From Candidatus Allofournierella pullicola (GTDB taxonomy: Bacteria; Bacillota; Clostridia; Oscillospirales; Ruminococcaceae): a DNA stretch of 64,000 nucleotides. Shown piece by piece: positions 7,685 through 16,321 of this stretch. Each line of letters opens with the position of its first letter. Position 1 is the stretch's first letter. The translations under genes were made by a program, and so were the position numbers. The notes beneath the pieces are model-generated. The model saw only the letters and a list, made by a program, of their open reading frames with translations, searched no databases and was not told where the DNA came from. The DNA lies in the NCBI GenBank assembly GCA_019114225.1, contig DXFW01000020.1, positions 1 to 64,000 on the forward strand, in the 5' to 3' direction.

Positions 7685-8884
7685 TTGTCTTACTATCAGC
7701 TAAGCATGGAAGATATAGAAAACCAGAAGATATTGCAGGCTGTGTCTGATAGGACAGCCTATATTGACGAATATGGAAGTTTTGGTTTTGATTTCTCCTC
7801 AACAGGAGCATCTAAATATTATATTCTTTGTGCGGTAATAGTTGAGAACAAGGATATCGATAAACTTCATTCGGCTGTGGCTGAAGTAAAGAAAAATAAT
7901 GGATTCGACAAAGCCGAACTTAAGTCAAGTAAAATAGGAAACGACTACAAGCGGAGAAATAGAATCCTCTCACAATTACTGATGATTAACTTTCGAGTTA
8001 TTCTTTTCATTGCAGATAAACAGGCTTTTATCCAGGGGAGTCCTTTAACTGAATACAAAAAGTCCTTTATTAAATTCCTACATCAGCGACTATATAACTT
8101 GCTTTATCATGTATATCCTAAACTCAAGATCATTGAAGACGAGATAGGAACGACCGAATTCCAAGCCTCATTTAGGGAATATGTCCAAAACAACCGACCT
8201 CAAATGAATTTGTTGAACGAATATGACTTTGACTATGTTGACAGCAAAGATGAATTGCTTGTTCAACTTGCAGATATGATAGGTGGTTCTATAGGACATT
8301 CATTAAACGATGGTTCTGCTCCCAACTATTTGGAAATGCTGAAAGGAAAGATTATTGCAAGAGATGATTTCCCCAATAAAACCGAGCCATATTGGGGAAC
8401 CGCTAATCCAGCAGATTACAAATACAGCAAAGATGTTTTTACACTTGCTGTTAAATGTGCATCTGATTTTATAACTAAGCACGAAAACGATACTACAGAT
8501 GATCGACGCGCTCAGGTTGCCTTTTTGCAATATTTATTATTTCAAGTAAAAAATGTAAGTCCAACACACTACATATCCTCCAACCAACTTGTAGCAGTAA
8601 TTCGTGAATATTTGAACCATCGAATTACAAAAAACTACCTGTTTCGTAGGGTAATTGCGCCCTTACGGGATGACGGCGTTATTATCGCTAGCTGTTCACA
8701 TGGCTACAAGATTCCAATATCAGTAAAGGATATTACAACGTATCTTAACCAAACTCATACTATTGTATCCCCGATGTTACATCGTGTAGAAGTTTGCCGT
8801 AACCTGGTTTTAGAAAACACATATGGCAACTTTGACATTTTAGATGACCCCGCATTTATACGATATAAAAAATATTTTGATTAA
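7685..8884 (+). CDS. DUF3800 family protein with C-terminal winged-helix-like region
   Basis: A 399-residue protein. The N-terminal two thirds match the DUF3800 pattern, an RNase H-like fold: AYIDEYGSFGFD near residues 24-36, an acidic IIEDEIG in the middle and LLVQLADMIGG (about 191-201). The remaining 130 residues (NQLVAVIREYL...LFRRVIAPLRDDGVIIAS...GYKIP) look like a small winged helix. DUF3800 proteins recur in mobile elements and defence islands, but their activity is largely unknown. The start is TTG at 7685 with GGGAGGT just upstream. Its AT-rich composition differs from its neighbours and suggests transfer. It lies just outside element E1. Confidence 0.75.
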   Translation: MSYYQLSMEDIENQKILQAVSDRTAYIDEYGSFGFDFSSTGASKYYILCAVIVENKDIDKLHSAVAEVKKNNGFDKAELKSSKIGNDYKRRNRILSQLLMINFRVILFIADKQAFIQGSPLTEYKKSFIKFLHQRLYNLLYHVYPKLKIIEDEIGTTEFQASFREYVQNNRPQMNLLNEYDFDYVDSKDELLVQLADMIGGSIGHSLNDGSAPNYLEMLKGKIIARDDFPNKTEPYWGTANPADYKYSKDVFTLAVKCASDFITKHENDTTDDRRAQVAFLQYLLFQVKNVSPTHYISSNQLVAVIREYLNHRITKNYLFRRVIAPLRDDGVIIASCSHGYKIPISVKDITTYLNQTHTIVSPMLHRVEVCRNLVLENTYGNFDILDDPAFIRYKKYFD

Positions 8885-9052
8885 AGATGAAGATGTTATA
8901 ACAAAAAAATACAACAGAATTGCTTCATAGCGCATTCCTGCTGTATTAATATTGTAATACTTATAACATCCCAATTGTCTCTATTATAGCCTGCGGCCAT
9001 CTTTCACGCACCCAACCGCTGGTTGAATCGAGGGGTTCGAAGCACCAGCGTT

Positions 9053-10231
9053 TCACAGCCCTATCGCTTCGCTGAGCTTCTGGCCGGCGAGGCGCTTGTT
9101 TTTGTCGAAGGCGTGGCTGTAGATGTCCAGCGTGGTGCTGGGCTGCGCGTGGCCCAGCAGGCCAGCCACCGTGCGCACATCCACCCCCTGGGCAATCAGC
9201 ATACTGGCATTGGTGTGCCGCAGGCTGTGCACATTCAGGTTATCCGGCAGGCCATTCTCCCGCAGGATCATCTTGAACCGATAGGTGAAGGTACAGGGCA
9301 CCATGGGATCGCCATTGGACTGTTGGAACAGGTAGTCGTCCTGTGTCAGTTCCTCATCGCCCCGCTGCTCTTTCTCCCATTGACACTCCTTTTCCCAGGC
9401 GCGCAGCAGCTTGCACATATCTTTGGAGAGATACACCACGCGCACACCCGCTCTGGTCTTGGGTTCCTTGACCATAATGGGCTGCCGGCTCAGCTTGACC
9501 ACGTTTCTGCGGATATGCAGTGCCCGCTGCCGCCAGTCGATGTCCGACCAGCGCAGGCCGCAGGCTTCTCCCCGCCGCATCCCCGTAGCAAGGATGAGTT
9601 TATAATACACCTCATATTTCAAACTCTGTGTCTCCAGCGCCGCGATAAGGCGCTGCACCGTCTCCTCATCCGCCACCGGCCGCTCCTTGGTGATGCCCTT
9701 CTTCTTGTAGGCGCGCCAAGCGGGATTGTGGGTGATGTATCCCGCTTCCACCGCGTCAGACAGAATACCGCACAGACAGGAGTGGATACCTTCCACCGTA
9801 CCTTCAGCCAAAAACTCTCCTGTGCTTTCTCTTCGCACCTGGCGCATGGCATCGTAAAAATCTCTCAGGATCTCTTTGTTAAGCTCCGTCAGCTTGTAGT
9901 TTCCCAGAGCCGGCAAGATGCGGCGTATGTCCTGCCTGTCGCGCGTCAGTGTGCTGGCCGCCAACTTTTTGGGCGCTACCTGCTCGAGCCAGGTCTCGAT
10001 GTATTTGGCCAGGGTGATGCTGCGGTCCACCGGCTGAGCAGAGGTATGTTTTACTTCCTGCTCGTAGAGTACCGCCTGCTCGTTCAGCCATTTTTGTGTC
10101 TGTTTCGCCGTCAGGCCCAAGGGCGGGTGGACCGTCTTTTGTGCTGGCTTTAATCGGTTCCCCTGATAATCGTACCCGCGGGACACCACCAGCAGATAAC
10201 TGTTTTCGCCGCGTTTCCGGATGCTTGCCAT
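9053..10231 (-). CDS. Tyrosine recombinase Int1 of element E1 (Tn916-type integrase)
   Basis: A 392-residue phage-type integrase. The N-terminus (MASIRKRGENSYLLVVSRGY) resembles the small arm-site-binding domain of Tn916-like integrases, followed by a SAM-like core-binding domain (about 72-170). All catalytic residues are present: Arg219 in TGMRRGE, Lys258, His335 and Arg338 in HSLRHT, His361 in LLGHAQ, and nucleophile Tyr371 in LDIYSH. The ATG at 10231 follows GGAGTGG; a longer frame begins in the leader. It is almost identical to 44258-45436, including length. It should catalyse excision and integration of E1, possibly jointly with Int2. Confidence 0.93.
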   Translation of the reverse strand: MASIRKRGENSYLLVVSRGYDYQGNRLKPAQKTVHPPLGLTAKQTQKWLNEQAVLYEQEVKHTSAQPVDRSITLAKYIETWLEQVAPKKLAASTLTRDRQDIRRILPALGNYKLTELNKEILRDFYDAMRQVRRESTGEFLAEGTVEGIHSCLCGILSDAVEAGYITHNPAWRAYKKKGITKERPVADEETVQRLIAALETQSLKYEVYYKLILATGMRRGEACGLRWSDIDWRQRALHIRRNVVKLSRQPIMVKEPKTRAGVRVVYLSKDMCKLLRAWEKECQWEKEQRGDEELTQDDYLFQQSNGDPMVPCTFTYRFKMILRENGLPDNLNVHSLRHTNASMLIAQGVDVRTVAGLLGHAQPSTTLDIYSHAFDKNKRLAGQKLSEAIGL

Positions 10232-10261
10232 GTTGACCACTCCTTCTTTGTTTGGTACCAC

Positions 10262-10310
10262 AAAGCATACCGACAACTGCGACACATAGCTATCACCAAA
10301 CCCAACAAAG
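10262..10310 (-). promoter_or_regulatory. Conserved Int1 leader/regulatory block (E1)
   Basis: About 45 bp upstream of Int1 are nearly identical to 45470-45518 in E2, and homology stops abruptly at the left edge of the cargo. The block holds a TAGCTATC stretch that forms a 10-bp dyad (GATAGCTATC) in E2. It probably contains the int1 promoter or an accessory binding site; no convincing -35/-10 pair is seen. Confidence 0.45.
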
Positions 10311-10471
10311 AATCGTCACCAAACTTGATCACATAGCAAAGACTGTTGAATACGTAACGTTTTTCCTTCTAGAAAGAATGGCTCCATTTTCATCGTATCC
10401 GTTTAGGCGAAATCTAACGGTTTATCATGACTATTATCCATTTCATAGTGTAGCGACTTTCTCCGGATTAA

Positions 10472-10500
10472 TTGTGAATAGCAGCTGGTTGTGATATACT
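10472..10500 (+). promoter_or_regulatory. Cargo promoter in E1
   Basis: A -35 box TTGTGA (10472-10477), a 17-bp spacer and a -10 box TATACT (10495-10500) place transcription start near 10507, about 40 nt before the first cargo gene. The 10232-10547 gap otherwise holds only the Int1 leader and AT-rich sequence. Confidence 0.55.
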
Positions 10501-10547
10501 TTTTTTGATAATATGCTGTAAAAACCAGCTTGAAAGAGGCTATTGAG

Positions 10548-11525
10548 ATGGTTTCCTATAATTTTTCTGACATATCCCCCTATGACGATTCTCTTCCTGT
10601 CAAGTTGCTTGAAGAAGCGTTTGCCGAAAGATATTGCGAATCTAAAAAGGTAACGAAAAAAATATGGGATACTGTTTTAAATAAGTCTTTTCCTGGTACT
10701 CCTGTAGCAGAACCGGGCAGGGACAATGTCCGCCTGGTAGTTGATGCGGGTGATGAATTTCTAAACAACTATAAGAGTGGCGCAGTGAAGCTGGTTCAGG
10801 AAAAGGGGCGCATTTTTGCACAGATTAAATCAAATGGTAAGTACGGAAAAAAGCTTCCTTTAAAAGAAGAACATTATCTGGATGGGCCAGACGCATTGAG
10901 CGTGCAAAACGCCATTTATCTGCAGGCTCTCGGCAACAGTTTGCGTGATATTGCAAAACAAATCGAAACCATTGACGCCAATGTAAAAGAGGTTTTAGCC
11001 GGCCAGCAAAACGATCGATTAGGCTTGTATTACAGCGGTGTGGCACTATATTTGGAAGCCTCCAGAATTACCGATCAGAGCTTTAGGAACCAACTTATTT
11101 CTCAGTCTATTAAAACTTTATCTGATGCCGTTTTTCAGCTTACACTGGGGCTCAAATCCGATATTCTATATTTGGCAGACAAAAAATACAACAGCGATAA
11201 AAAAAGGGCTTACGATCTGCTCCAAGAAAAAATGCTTTCTGTTGATAGAGCCTTTATGGCTATACATCAATCTGCTCTCATGAAAACCAGCATTTATCTG
11301 CAGCAGGGAGAAGTCGGTGCGGCAATGGCCGTGCTTGAGGAATACGAAAGATTTATTGCTGGAACTATCGTCAAAAACGCGAACATGCTCTCTCAATGCG
11401 ATTCTCGAGATTCCGGCAGGGAAGATGGTATATGGAAAAAGCGTGCTGGACTTCAGCTTGATGTTAAAAACGCCGTTCAAAGAATAACTCAGGCCAGGAC
11501 TATATTGATTTTAGGAGGAGAATGA
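10548..11525 (+). CDS. E1 cargo gene 1: unknown, mostly helical protein
   Basis: A 325-residue protein that I do not recognise. It has no signal peptide or clear membrane segment. An N-terminal region of mixed charge ends near GKYGKKLPL (about 105-115); then come long amphipathic helices, including a stretch resembling a coiled coil (NSLRDIAKQIETIDANVKEV, about 137-156) and several YxxxG/ALYLEA repeats. The ATG at 10548 follows AAGAGG at 8 nt; the in-frame TTG at 10530 is less likely. It is the first of three cargo genes driven by a good promoter and lies 4 nt before the zinc-ribbon gene, so the two are probably made together. A defence or addiction role is only a guess from the cargo position. 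Confidence 0.7.
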   Translation: MVSYNFSDISPYDDSLPVKLLEEAFAERYCESKKVTKKIWDTVLNKSFPGTPVAEPGRDNVRLVVDAGDEFLNNYKSGAVKLVQEKGRIFAQIKSNGKYGKKLPLKEEHYLDGPDALSVQNAIYLQALGNSLRDIAKQIETIDANVKEVLAGQQNDRLGLYYSGVALYLEASRITDQSFRNQLISQSIKTLSDAVFQLTLGLKSDILYLADKKYNSDKKRAYDLLQEKMLSVDRAFMAIHQSALMKTSIYLQQGEVGAAMAVLEEYERFIAGTIVKNANMLSQCDSRDSGREDGIWKKRAGLQLDVKNAVQRITQARTILILGGE

Positions 11526-11529
11526 TTGT

Positions 11530-11880
11530 ATGAAACCTTTCAAGGGTTGTGTGAATGAGAATTGCAGTGCCTACAAAAAAATCCACTATCGCAGAGACGA
11601 TCATTACTGCCGCAAGTGCGGTCATCCTCTATATTCCGTGTGCGCGGACTGCTGGACTGTACTAGGAGAAGACGATACACAAAGGATCTGTGCTAGTTGC
11701 CAAGCAAAGAGGACACAGCGGAATGCCGAACGGGTAGAACGCGCAAAGCATGTAGGAATTGCGGTGGCTGGTGTTGCAGCCGGCGCTAAGGCCATGGTAA
11801 ACAATATTGACAGCATCAGCAAATCGGCTAAAAAGGTAGCTAGCATTGGTGCCGACGTCATCAAGGTTATCAAAAAGTAA
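11530..11880 (+). CDS. E1 cargo gene 2: double zinc-ribbon protein with hydrophobic tail
   Basis: A 116-residue protein with eight cysteines in four CxxC-type pairs: CVNENC (7-12), CRKCG, CADC, and CASC near 57. These form two treble-clef or zinc-ribbon units within the first 60 residues. A basic linker (RAKHVG) precedes a small-residue hydrophobic helix (GIAVAGVAAGAKAMV, about 78-92) and an amphipathic Ser/Lys/Ile tail that could insert in or lie on a membrane. The RBS TTAGGAGGAG precedes the ATG at 11530. The combination of metal-binding head and membrane-active tail is unusual; function is unknown. Confidence 0.7.
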   Translation: MKPFKGCVNENCSAYKKIHYRRDDHYCRKCGHPLYSVCADCWTVLGEDDTQRICASCQAKRTQRNAERVERAKHVGIAVAGVAAGAKAMVNNIDSISKSAKKVASIGADVIKVIKK

Positions 11881-11914
11881 TAGCTTCTATTCCCACTTCA
11901 AAGAGGAAATTCGC

Positions 11915-12877
11915 ATGGCAATTGGAGATAAATATGCGTCTCTAACAAGTTGGCTTCAGCGTTGCGGCCAGGAATCCATACATCTGTCCTTCCGTGAATT
12001 GAATACTATAATCGAGATTCCCGACTGCGCGTACAGGAATAGGCCCTCATGGGCCAATCTCACAAAGCCATCTTCGTTCAGTTCAGCCTGGCTTAATGCT
12101 GGATACATTGTTTCCGCTGTCAACCTAAATGAGCAATGGGTGGAATTCACACACGGACAACCGAAAAGCCAACACAGCAATCGTGTTTTATCTATCAAGG
12201 CCATTAATTCAAATGTATTCGCTGCGCTATTGCGGTGTGGCCGTAGTTGTTACGATGCGATTGCATCTGATCCCAACCACAGATACTTGTCGTGGGAGCA
12301 TTGTCATGAAGCATTTAGGCAACACCGACAGACACACGATGAAAAAAGCGTCGATTATCTATGTCTTCATTTGGCCTGGTATCTTGCAAGCTGGGGAATG
12401 TTACGAAATTCATTTCTCATGCAGAAAGCCTACAAAGTCCATACAAAGGCTGTAGAGGTGATTTGCTCGCCGGAATGGAGCGACCTGTGGGATGTTTCTG
12501 CCAATAAAATGGCCGATGTGCGTTATGCGAGGCGCATCATAGAACTGAGTGAAAAAGTTCGTGCCGCCTACATCGACGTGAATGCTGGTATGCCAACCGG
12601 AACACTTTTGACAAAGATATTGCTTGGCACTTTGGGTTGTGTACCCGCTTACGATAGATTTTTCAGGCACGCATTGTCCCTCACAGGCATAGCCGCGCAA
12701 AGTTTCACCGAAGCATCCATCATGGCTCTTGGAAAATTCTATATGTCACACGAAACAGCATTTGAAACCCTGCGTCAATACTGTAGCGAGCGAGTGGAAT
12801 ACCCCGCCGCTAAAATCATAGACATGTGTTTTTTCGAGTACGGATTTCAAAACAGCGAAGAAACCGCAGACGAATAA
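11915..12877 (+). CDS. E1 cargo gene 3: DUF7662-like N-terminus plus unknown C-terminal domain
   Basis: A 320-residue protein. The N-terminal 80 residues (KYASLTSWLQRCG...LSFRELNTII...RPSWANL...AWLNAGYIVSAVNL...VEFTH) follow the pattern of the DUF7662 family, a small domain found fused to many accessory proteins. The C-terminal 230 residues are helical with several Cys, His and Trp residues and are unrecognised; DYLCLHLAWYLASWGMLRN (about 147-165) is notable. I start at the ATG at 11915 after AGAGGAA; a longer frame overlaps the zinc-ribbon gene. It is the last cargo gene and is followed by a strong terminator. Confidence 0.7.
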   Translation: MAIGDKYASLTSWLQRCGQESIHLSFRELNTIIEIPDCAYRNRPSWANLTKPSSFSSAWLNAGYIVSAVNLNEQWVEFTHGQPKSQHSNRVLSIKAINSNVFAALLRCGRSCYDAIASDPNHRYLSWEHCHEAFRQHRQTHDEKSVDYLCLHLAWYLASWGMLRNSFLMQKAYKVHTKAVEVICSPEWSDLWDVSANKMADVRYARRIIELSEKVRAAYIDVNAGMPTGTLLTKILLGTLGCVPAYDRFFRHALSLTGIAAQSFTEASIMALGKFYMSHETAFETLRQYCSERVEYPAAKIIDMCFFEYGFQNSEETADE

Positions 12878-12902
12878 CACATTCATTTGGCTCTTTACAG
12901 CA

Positions 12903-12932
12903 ACAGGGGCGACGGTCACCCGTCGCCCCTGT
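12903..12932 (+). terminator. Terminator at the cargo/Int2 junction of E1
   Basis: A stem of 13 G/C-rich pairs (ACAGGGGCGACGG / CCGTCGCCCCTGT) with a tiny loop, followed by TCTTTC. The same hairpin is at 45558-45585 in E2, where there is no cargo, so it belongs to the element backbone. Confidence 0.75.
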
Positions 12933-12935
12933 CTT

Positions 12936-14132
12936 TCAGTTTGTCGCGTTCGCCCGCTGTGCTTCGCGCTGCTCCCGCTCCCAGGCTTCTTGCTCCGCCG
13001 GTTCCAGCATGCTTTCCAGAATGAGCGCCGCCTGTTGCTTGCTCTCCAGTTGGGGATGGCAGTAGGTACGCTCTAAAAAGCTGGTATCCGCATGGCCCAG
13101 CAGGTCAGCCGCCACCTGTTTGCTGGTATTGTTTTGCAGCAGGTAGGTGGCGAAGAAATGCCGCAGGGTGTGCAGATGATACTCGTGCGGGAAACCGTTT
13201 TTCTCGTAGAGCCTGCGAAGCCGCCGGGTAAAGGAGTCGGGGTGAGCTGGCCCCTCGGCGGTGGAGAAGATGTAGTCATCTGGGCGGATGATTCTCCCCT
13301 CCCTTGCCTGCTCCAGAAACAGCTCGCCCATGTAGTCGTGCACCAACTCCGGAATCACCACGATGCGAGTGCGGTGGTTTTTGGTGCTGCTCTCCACGAT
13401 TCCCTGGCCCAGCACCGAGCTGCGGGAGTGCTGTACCGTCACGGCCCCGCCGCCGTGCAGGTCGTTCCAACGCAGGGCGCACAGTTCGCCCCGACGCATC
13501 CCGGTGGCAATAGCGGTCAGGTAGAATACCCGATAAAGCAGCGGCTCCTGCAGAATGCATTGCAGCAGCTTACGCATCTCAAACTCGCTGGGAATATGCT
13601 GCGCCTTCTTTTCCACCCGGATACCCCGCACCCGATGGGCGGGGTTATAGAGCAGAATGTCGTTCCGCTTCGCATCTTCCAGAACAGCCGAGACCGTCTG
13701 GAGATACTTGCGCACTGTGGCTTCACACACAGGTTCACCGTTGCGCTTTTTTCGTTTGCGTAGTTCCGCACACATTTCTTCCAAAACCAGTGGTCGAAGT
13801 TTGTTCAGCGCGATCCCGCCAATATACGAATATACGATCTTGAGCTCACGCTGATAGCCGGCCAGCGTACTGGGCTTATAATGGGTCTGCCGCGTCAGCC
13901 AGCTTTCGGCGTACTGTTCAAAGGTGGTGCGGTCGTCCTCATCCATCCCACAGCGGAACCGCTTTTCCAACCGCTGCGCTTCGGCGTGGACGTATTGCAG
14001 TATGCTGCGTTTTGGCACCTCCCTGGGCACATCGATGGTTCGGCTCTGCATCCGCTTTTGACCTCCGGGGCGGTACCCGTTGCAGACGGTGATCTTGAAT
14101 TTCCGATCGCCCCTCTGCTGAATTGACGCCAT
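12936..14132 (-). CDS. Tyrosine recombinase Int2 of element E1
   Basis: A 398-residue tyrosine recombinase, only distantly related to Int1. The N-terminal arm domain (MASIQQRGDRKFKITVCNGY) is followed by a core-binding domain (TTFEQYAESWLTR, about 65-77) and a catalytic domain with Arg in TGMRRGE, HTLRHFF, LLGHAD and the tyrosine in LERTYCHPQ. The ATG at 14132 lies behind GAGGAGG; an upstream extension of the frame is unlikely. Its copy at 45590-46702 is closely similar but has lost this ATG. Two unlike, intact recombinases in one element suggest division of labour or a heteromeric recombinase. Confidence 0.92.
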   Translation of the reverse strand: MASIQQRGDRKFKITVCNGYRPGGQKRMQSRTIDVPREVPKRSILQYVHAEAQRLEKRFRCGMDEDDRTTFEQYAESWLTRQTHYKPSTLAGYQRELKIVYSYIGGIALNKLRPLVLEEMCAELRKRKKRNGEPVCEATVRKYLQTVSAVLEDAKRNDILLYNPAHRVRGIRVEKKAQHIPSEFEMRKLLQCILQEPLLYRVFYLTAIATGMRRGELCALRWNDLHGGGAVTVQHSRSSVLGQGIVESSTKNHRTRIVVIPELVHDYMGELFLEQAREGRIIRPDDYIFSTAEGPAHPDSFTRRLRRLYEKNGFPHEYHLHTLRHFFATYLLQNNTSKQVAADLLGHADTSFLERTYCHPQLESKQQAALILESMLEPAEQEAWEREQREAQRANATN

Positions 14133-14393
14133 TCGCATCCTCCTCTCTGTTTGTCTGCCGGCAGCCGGTGCTGACAACGGAGCTTTGAAAACTTTTCTTT
14201 TCCCAATCGGGCCAAAAGGATTTTCGTAAAAAGCCCGTTGCCACCGTTGCCGCGCACCGAAAAGCCGCTTGTTTTCGCCATTTTCTCCGGCAACGGACAG
14301 ATGGCAACGAAGAGAAGCCTTCTCCCCGGAACAGAATATCTCGGGAGGACCGATCCTCTTTGTTGCCGCGTTTTGCCCGGCCCGGTTGCCGGG

Positions 14394-15653
14394 TTACGCC
14401 CGTTCCCAGCCTTTTTGGCGGCCGTAGGGACTGGGGAAATGTCGCGGGTTGGAAAAGGCTTTCCAGCCGGCGATGGTGTTGTTCATGATGTCGTTGATCT
14501 CGCGGATGTCCCGCTGTTTCGGTTCCTCGGTCCCGCGCCCCAGCGCTTCCCTGAACAGCTGACGGGAGCAGACGATGCGCTCTCCGCACCGGTCCAGGTA
14601 GTCGGCAATGAGCCCGGCCTTGGTATCCTCGGGCATGAAGTCCCTCTGGTGCTGGCGCAGGTAGTCCTCCATCTCCCGGCTGAAGCAGAGCCGGAAATCG
14701 CCGGAGCGATAGATCGCCATGGCTTGCGCCCACACCTGGGCCAGATGGGCCCGAGTGGCCGCCTCGTCTTCCAGCACGTGAATCTCCGCCCGCTCAGGGT
14801 GCACCAGCACCGGCACGAACCGGCGGTTTCCTGTGCGGTCCAGCGGCAAAAAGTCCATCGTATTGGAAGAACCGCAGAACACACACTGACGCGGCCGGTC
14901 GGCGGGATGAGTCTCATAAGGGACTTTGTAGGTCTCTTTCTGTCGGCTGAGAAAGGCTTTGATCTCCTCGATGCTTTTCGCATTGGCTGTGGCGATCATC
15001 TCGGACATCTCGATGATCCAGTGTCCCTGCATTTTGCGGTACACATTCTCATCGTCCAGCCGTTTCAGGTCATCGGAGAACCAGTCGTCCCGGCCTGCCA
15101 GCAGGCGAAAAAAGGAGGACTTGCCCGACCCCTGGCCACCCACCAGGCAAAGCATGAGCTCGAACTTGCAGCCCGGCTCGAACACCCGGCTGATGGCACC
15201 CAACAAAAACAGCCGCAGCGCGGCTTCGGTGTAGTCATCCTCGTCCGCACCCAGAAAGCGGTGCAGGCAGTGCCGGATGCGGTCTTCCCCGTCCCATACC
15301 AGGGAGTTGAGGAAATCCCGGACGGGATGATAGCGGTTTTCATTGGCCACCACCATGGCCGCATCCTGCAGCTTCTTTTCCACCACCAGGCCATAGGTTT
15401 CCTCGAAGTACATGAGCAGGTACTTGATGTCCACATCACTCAGAGTAGAGCTCTCCCGGTACCAGCCCAGGGGCTTGACCACATCCACCTGCCCGGTGAG
15501 CAGATTTTTGCAAATGGCCCCTCTCAGCAACGGGTCGCTTTGCAGCACCCGTTTGTAGTTCGCCATGGTGTTGGCGACCTTTCCGTTTTCCGTCCGTTCC
15601 AGGCTGAGTCCCACCGCCTCAGAGGGGGTCAGTTCCCGTGGTTCCTTTCGCAT
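14394..15653 (-). CDS. VapE-type (virulence-associated E) replication ATPase of E1
   Basis: A 419-residue P-loop protein with the VapE pattern: GGQGSGKSS (172-180), W-rich HWIIEMSEM as the Walker B region (211-219), IKAFLSRQKETYKVPYE and NTMDFLPLDRTGNRRF as the sensor region. VapE/D5-like helicases unwind DNA at origins of phages and satellites, so this is probably the replication protein of E1. A well-formed SD (GGGAGG, 15675-15680) is 21 nt from the ATG at 15653 but only 6-9 nt from in-frame ATA and CTG codons at 15668 and 15665. The start may therefore be non-canonical. About 260 bp without a gene separate it from Int2; that spacer has several GGCAAC repeats. Confidence 0.88.
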   Translation of the reverse strand: MRKEPRELTPSEAVGLSLERTENGKVANTMANYKRVLQSDPLLRGAICKNLLTGQVDVVKPLGWYRESSTLSDVDIKYLLMYFEETYGLVVEKKLQDAAMVVANENRYHPVRDFLNSLVWDGEDRIRHCLHRFLGADEDDYTEAALRLFLLGAISRVFEPGCKFELMLCLVGGQGSGKSSFFRLLAGRDDWFSDDLKRLDDENVYRKMQGHWIIEMSEMIATANAKSIEEIKAFLSRQKETYKVPYETHPADRPRQCVFCGSSNTMDFLPLDRTGNRRFVPVLVHPERAEIHVLEDEAATRAHLAQVWAQAMAIYRSGDFRLCFSREMEDYLRQHQRDFMPEDTKAGLIADYLDRCGERIVCSRQLFREALGRGTEEPKQRDIREINDIMNNTIAGWKAFSNPRHFPSPYGRQKGWERA

Positions 15654-15932
15654 CTCATCCGCCAGTATGCATCACCTCCCGCAGCTTTGCCTTTTCCGTT
15701 CCTGTTCCTTTTCTCGTTCCACATACCTCCTTTGACTGTGACCCTTATGAGGGTCGTCTTTATATCGCGCACGTTGTGGAGTCGATACGCCTAGTTGACT
15801 TGCAGCGTGCTTGCTCCAAAACGGACACTTCAAAAAATACGTTTGCTGCGCCGTGGCATGCCATTGGTGTTCCGCCTTTGCAGCAGTTCTGGCAAAACGG
15901 CAGCAGGGGTCTGGGGCCTCCCAGGAAGAGTT
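15654..15932. other. VapE leader region of E1, no gene
   Basis: No coding frame here is supported. It contains the VapE Shine-Dalgarno site, a small GACCC/GGGTC hairpin (15740-15755) and AT-rich sequence. E2 has a different sequence at the equivalent position before its RepA-like gene, so this leader travels with the replication gene. Confidence 0.4.
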
Positions 15933-15952
15933 GCGTTTGGATATCCAAACGC
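15933..15952. repeat. 20-bp perfect palindrome shared by E1 and E2 (E1 copy)
   Basis: GCGTTTGGATATCCAAACGC reads identically on both strands. The same 20 bp, with TATGCT following, is at 48107-48126 in E2, although the sequences around it differ. It lies upstream of the replication gene in both elements. It may be an operator, origin or transfer site (inference). Confidence 0.7.
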
Positions 15953-16170
15953 TATGCTTGCAAATCGAGCCACCCACCGGGAGAGATATTTTGATGTGTA
16001 ACATCTATCCCACCACCCCTTATAAGCATAGCAAAAGGTAAGTACTATAAACCGGATTATAAGTTCGTTCCGTCATTTTTCTCGCTGTGTTTTCCAAACC
16101 TGTTCCAGATACAACGCGCAGATTTTGGCCTGGAGCCGGCAAAGGATTCTGTCACAGGGCTCCTTGTGCT

Positions 16171-16308
16171 TGGTTCAGCAGCATCCTAGGGTTCCTTATG
16201 TAGGGTTCCTTCTAACGGGTTCAGCAGCCCTGCAGGGTTCCTTATGTAGGATTCCTTGTACCGGGTTTGGCAGCACCCCAGGGTTCCTTATGTGGGGTTC
16301 CTTACTTG
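16171..16308 (+). repeat. Three 46-bp tandem repeats (iteron-like array) in E1
   Basis: Three imperfect units start at 16171, 16217 and 16263 with an exact 46-bp period. Each holds two copies of the box GGRTTCCTT, about 17-20 bp apart, the first as GGGTTCCTTATGT. There are no spacers, so this is not CRISPR. The box differs by one base from the arm (GGCTTCCTT) of the palindromes that follow, suggesting that one protein binds both. It may be a replication origin or recombinase arm sites. Confidence 0.75.
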
Positions 16309-16321
16309 GGGAACCCCAATT

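Noticed and set aside
8905-8948. Terminator after the DUF3800 gene
   Set aside because: A hairpin with several G-U pairs can be drawn, but there is no T run and the stem is weak.
10530-10547. TTG start for the first cargo gene
   Set aside because: The ATG six codons later has an AAGAGG site at good distance; the TTG has none.
12936-14132. Serine recombinase or transposase type for the elements
   Set aside because: Both recombinases carry complete tyrosine-recombinase R-H-R-H-Y motifs; no serine recombinase or DDE motifs are present.
14238-15794. 518-codon plus-strand frame opposite VapE
   Set aside because: Shadow of the VapE gene, which has intact Walker motifs on the other strand.
16171-16308. 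CRISPR array
   Set aside because: Only three units in direct tandem with no variable spacers between them and no cas gene nearby.
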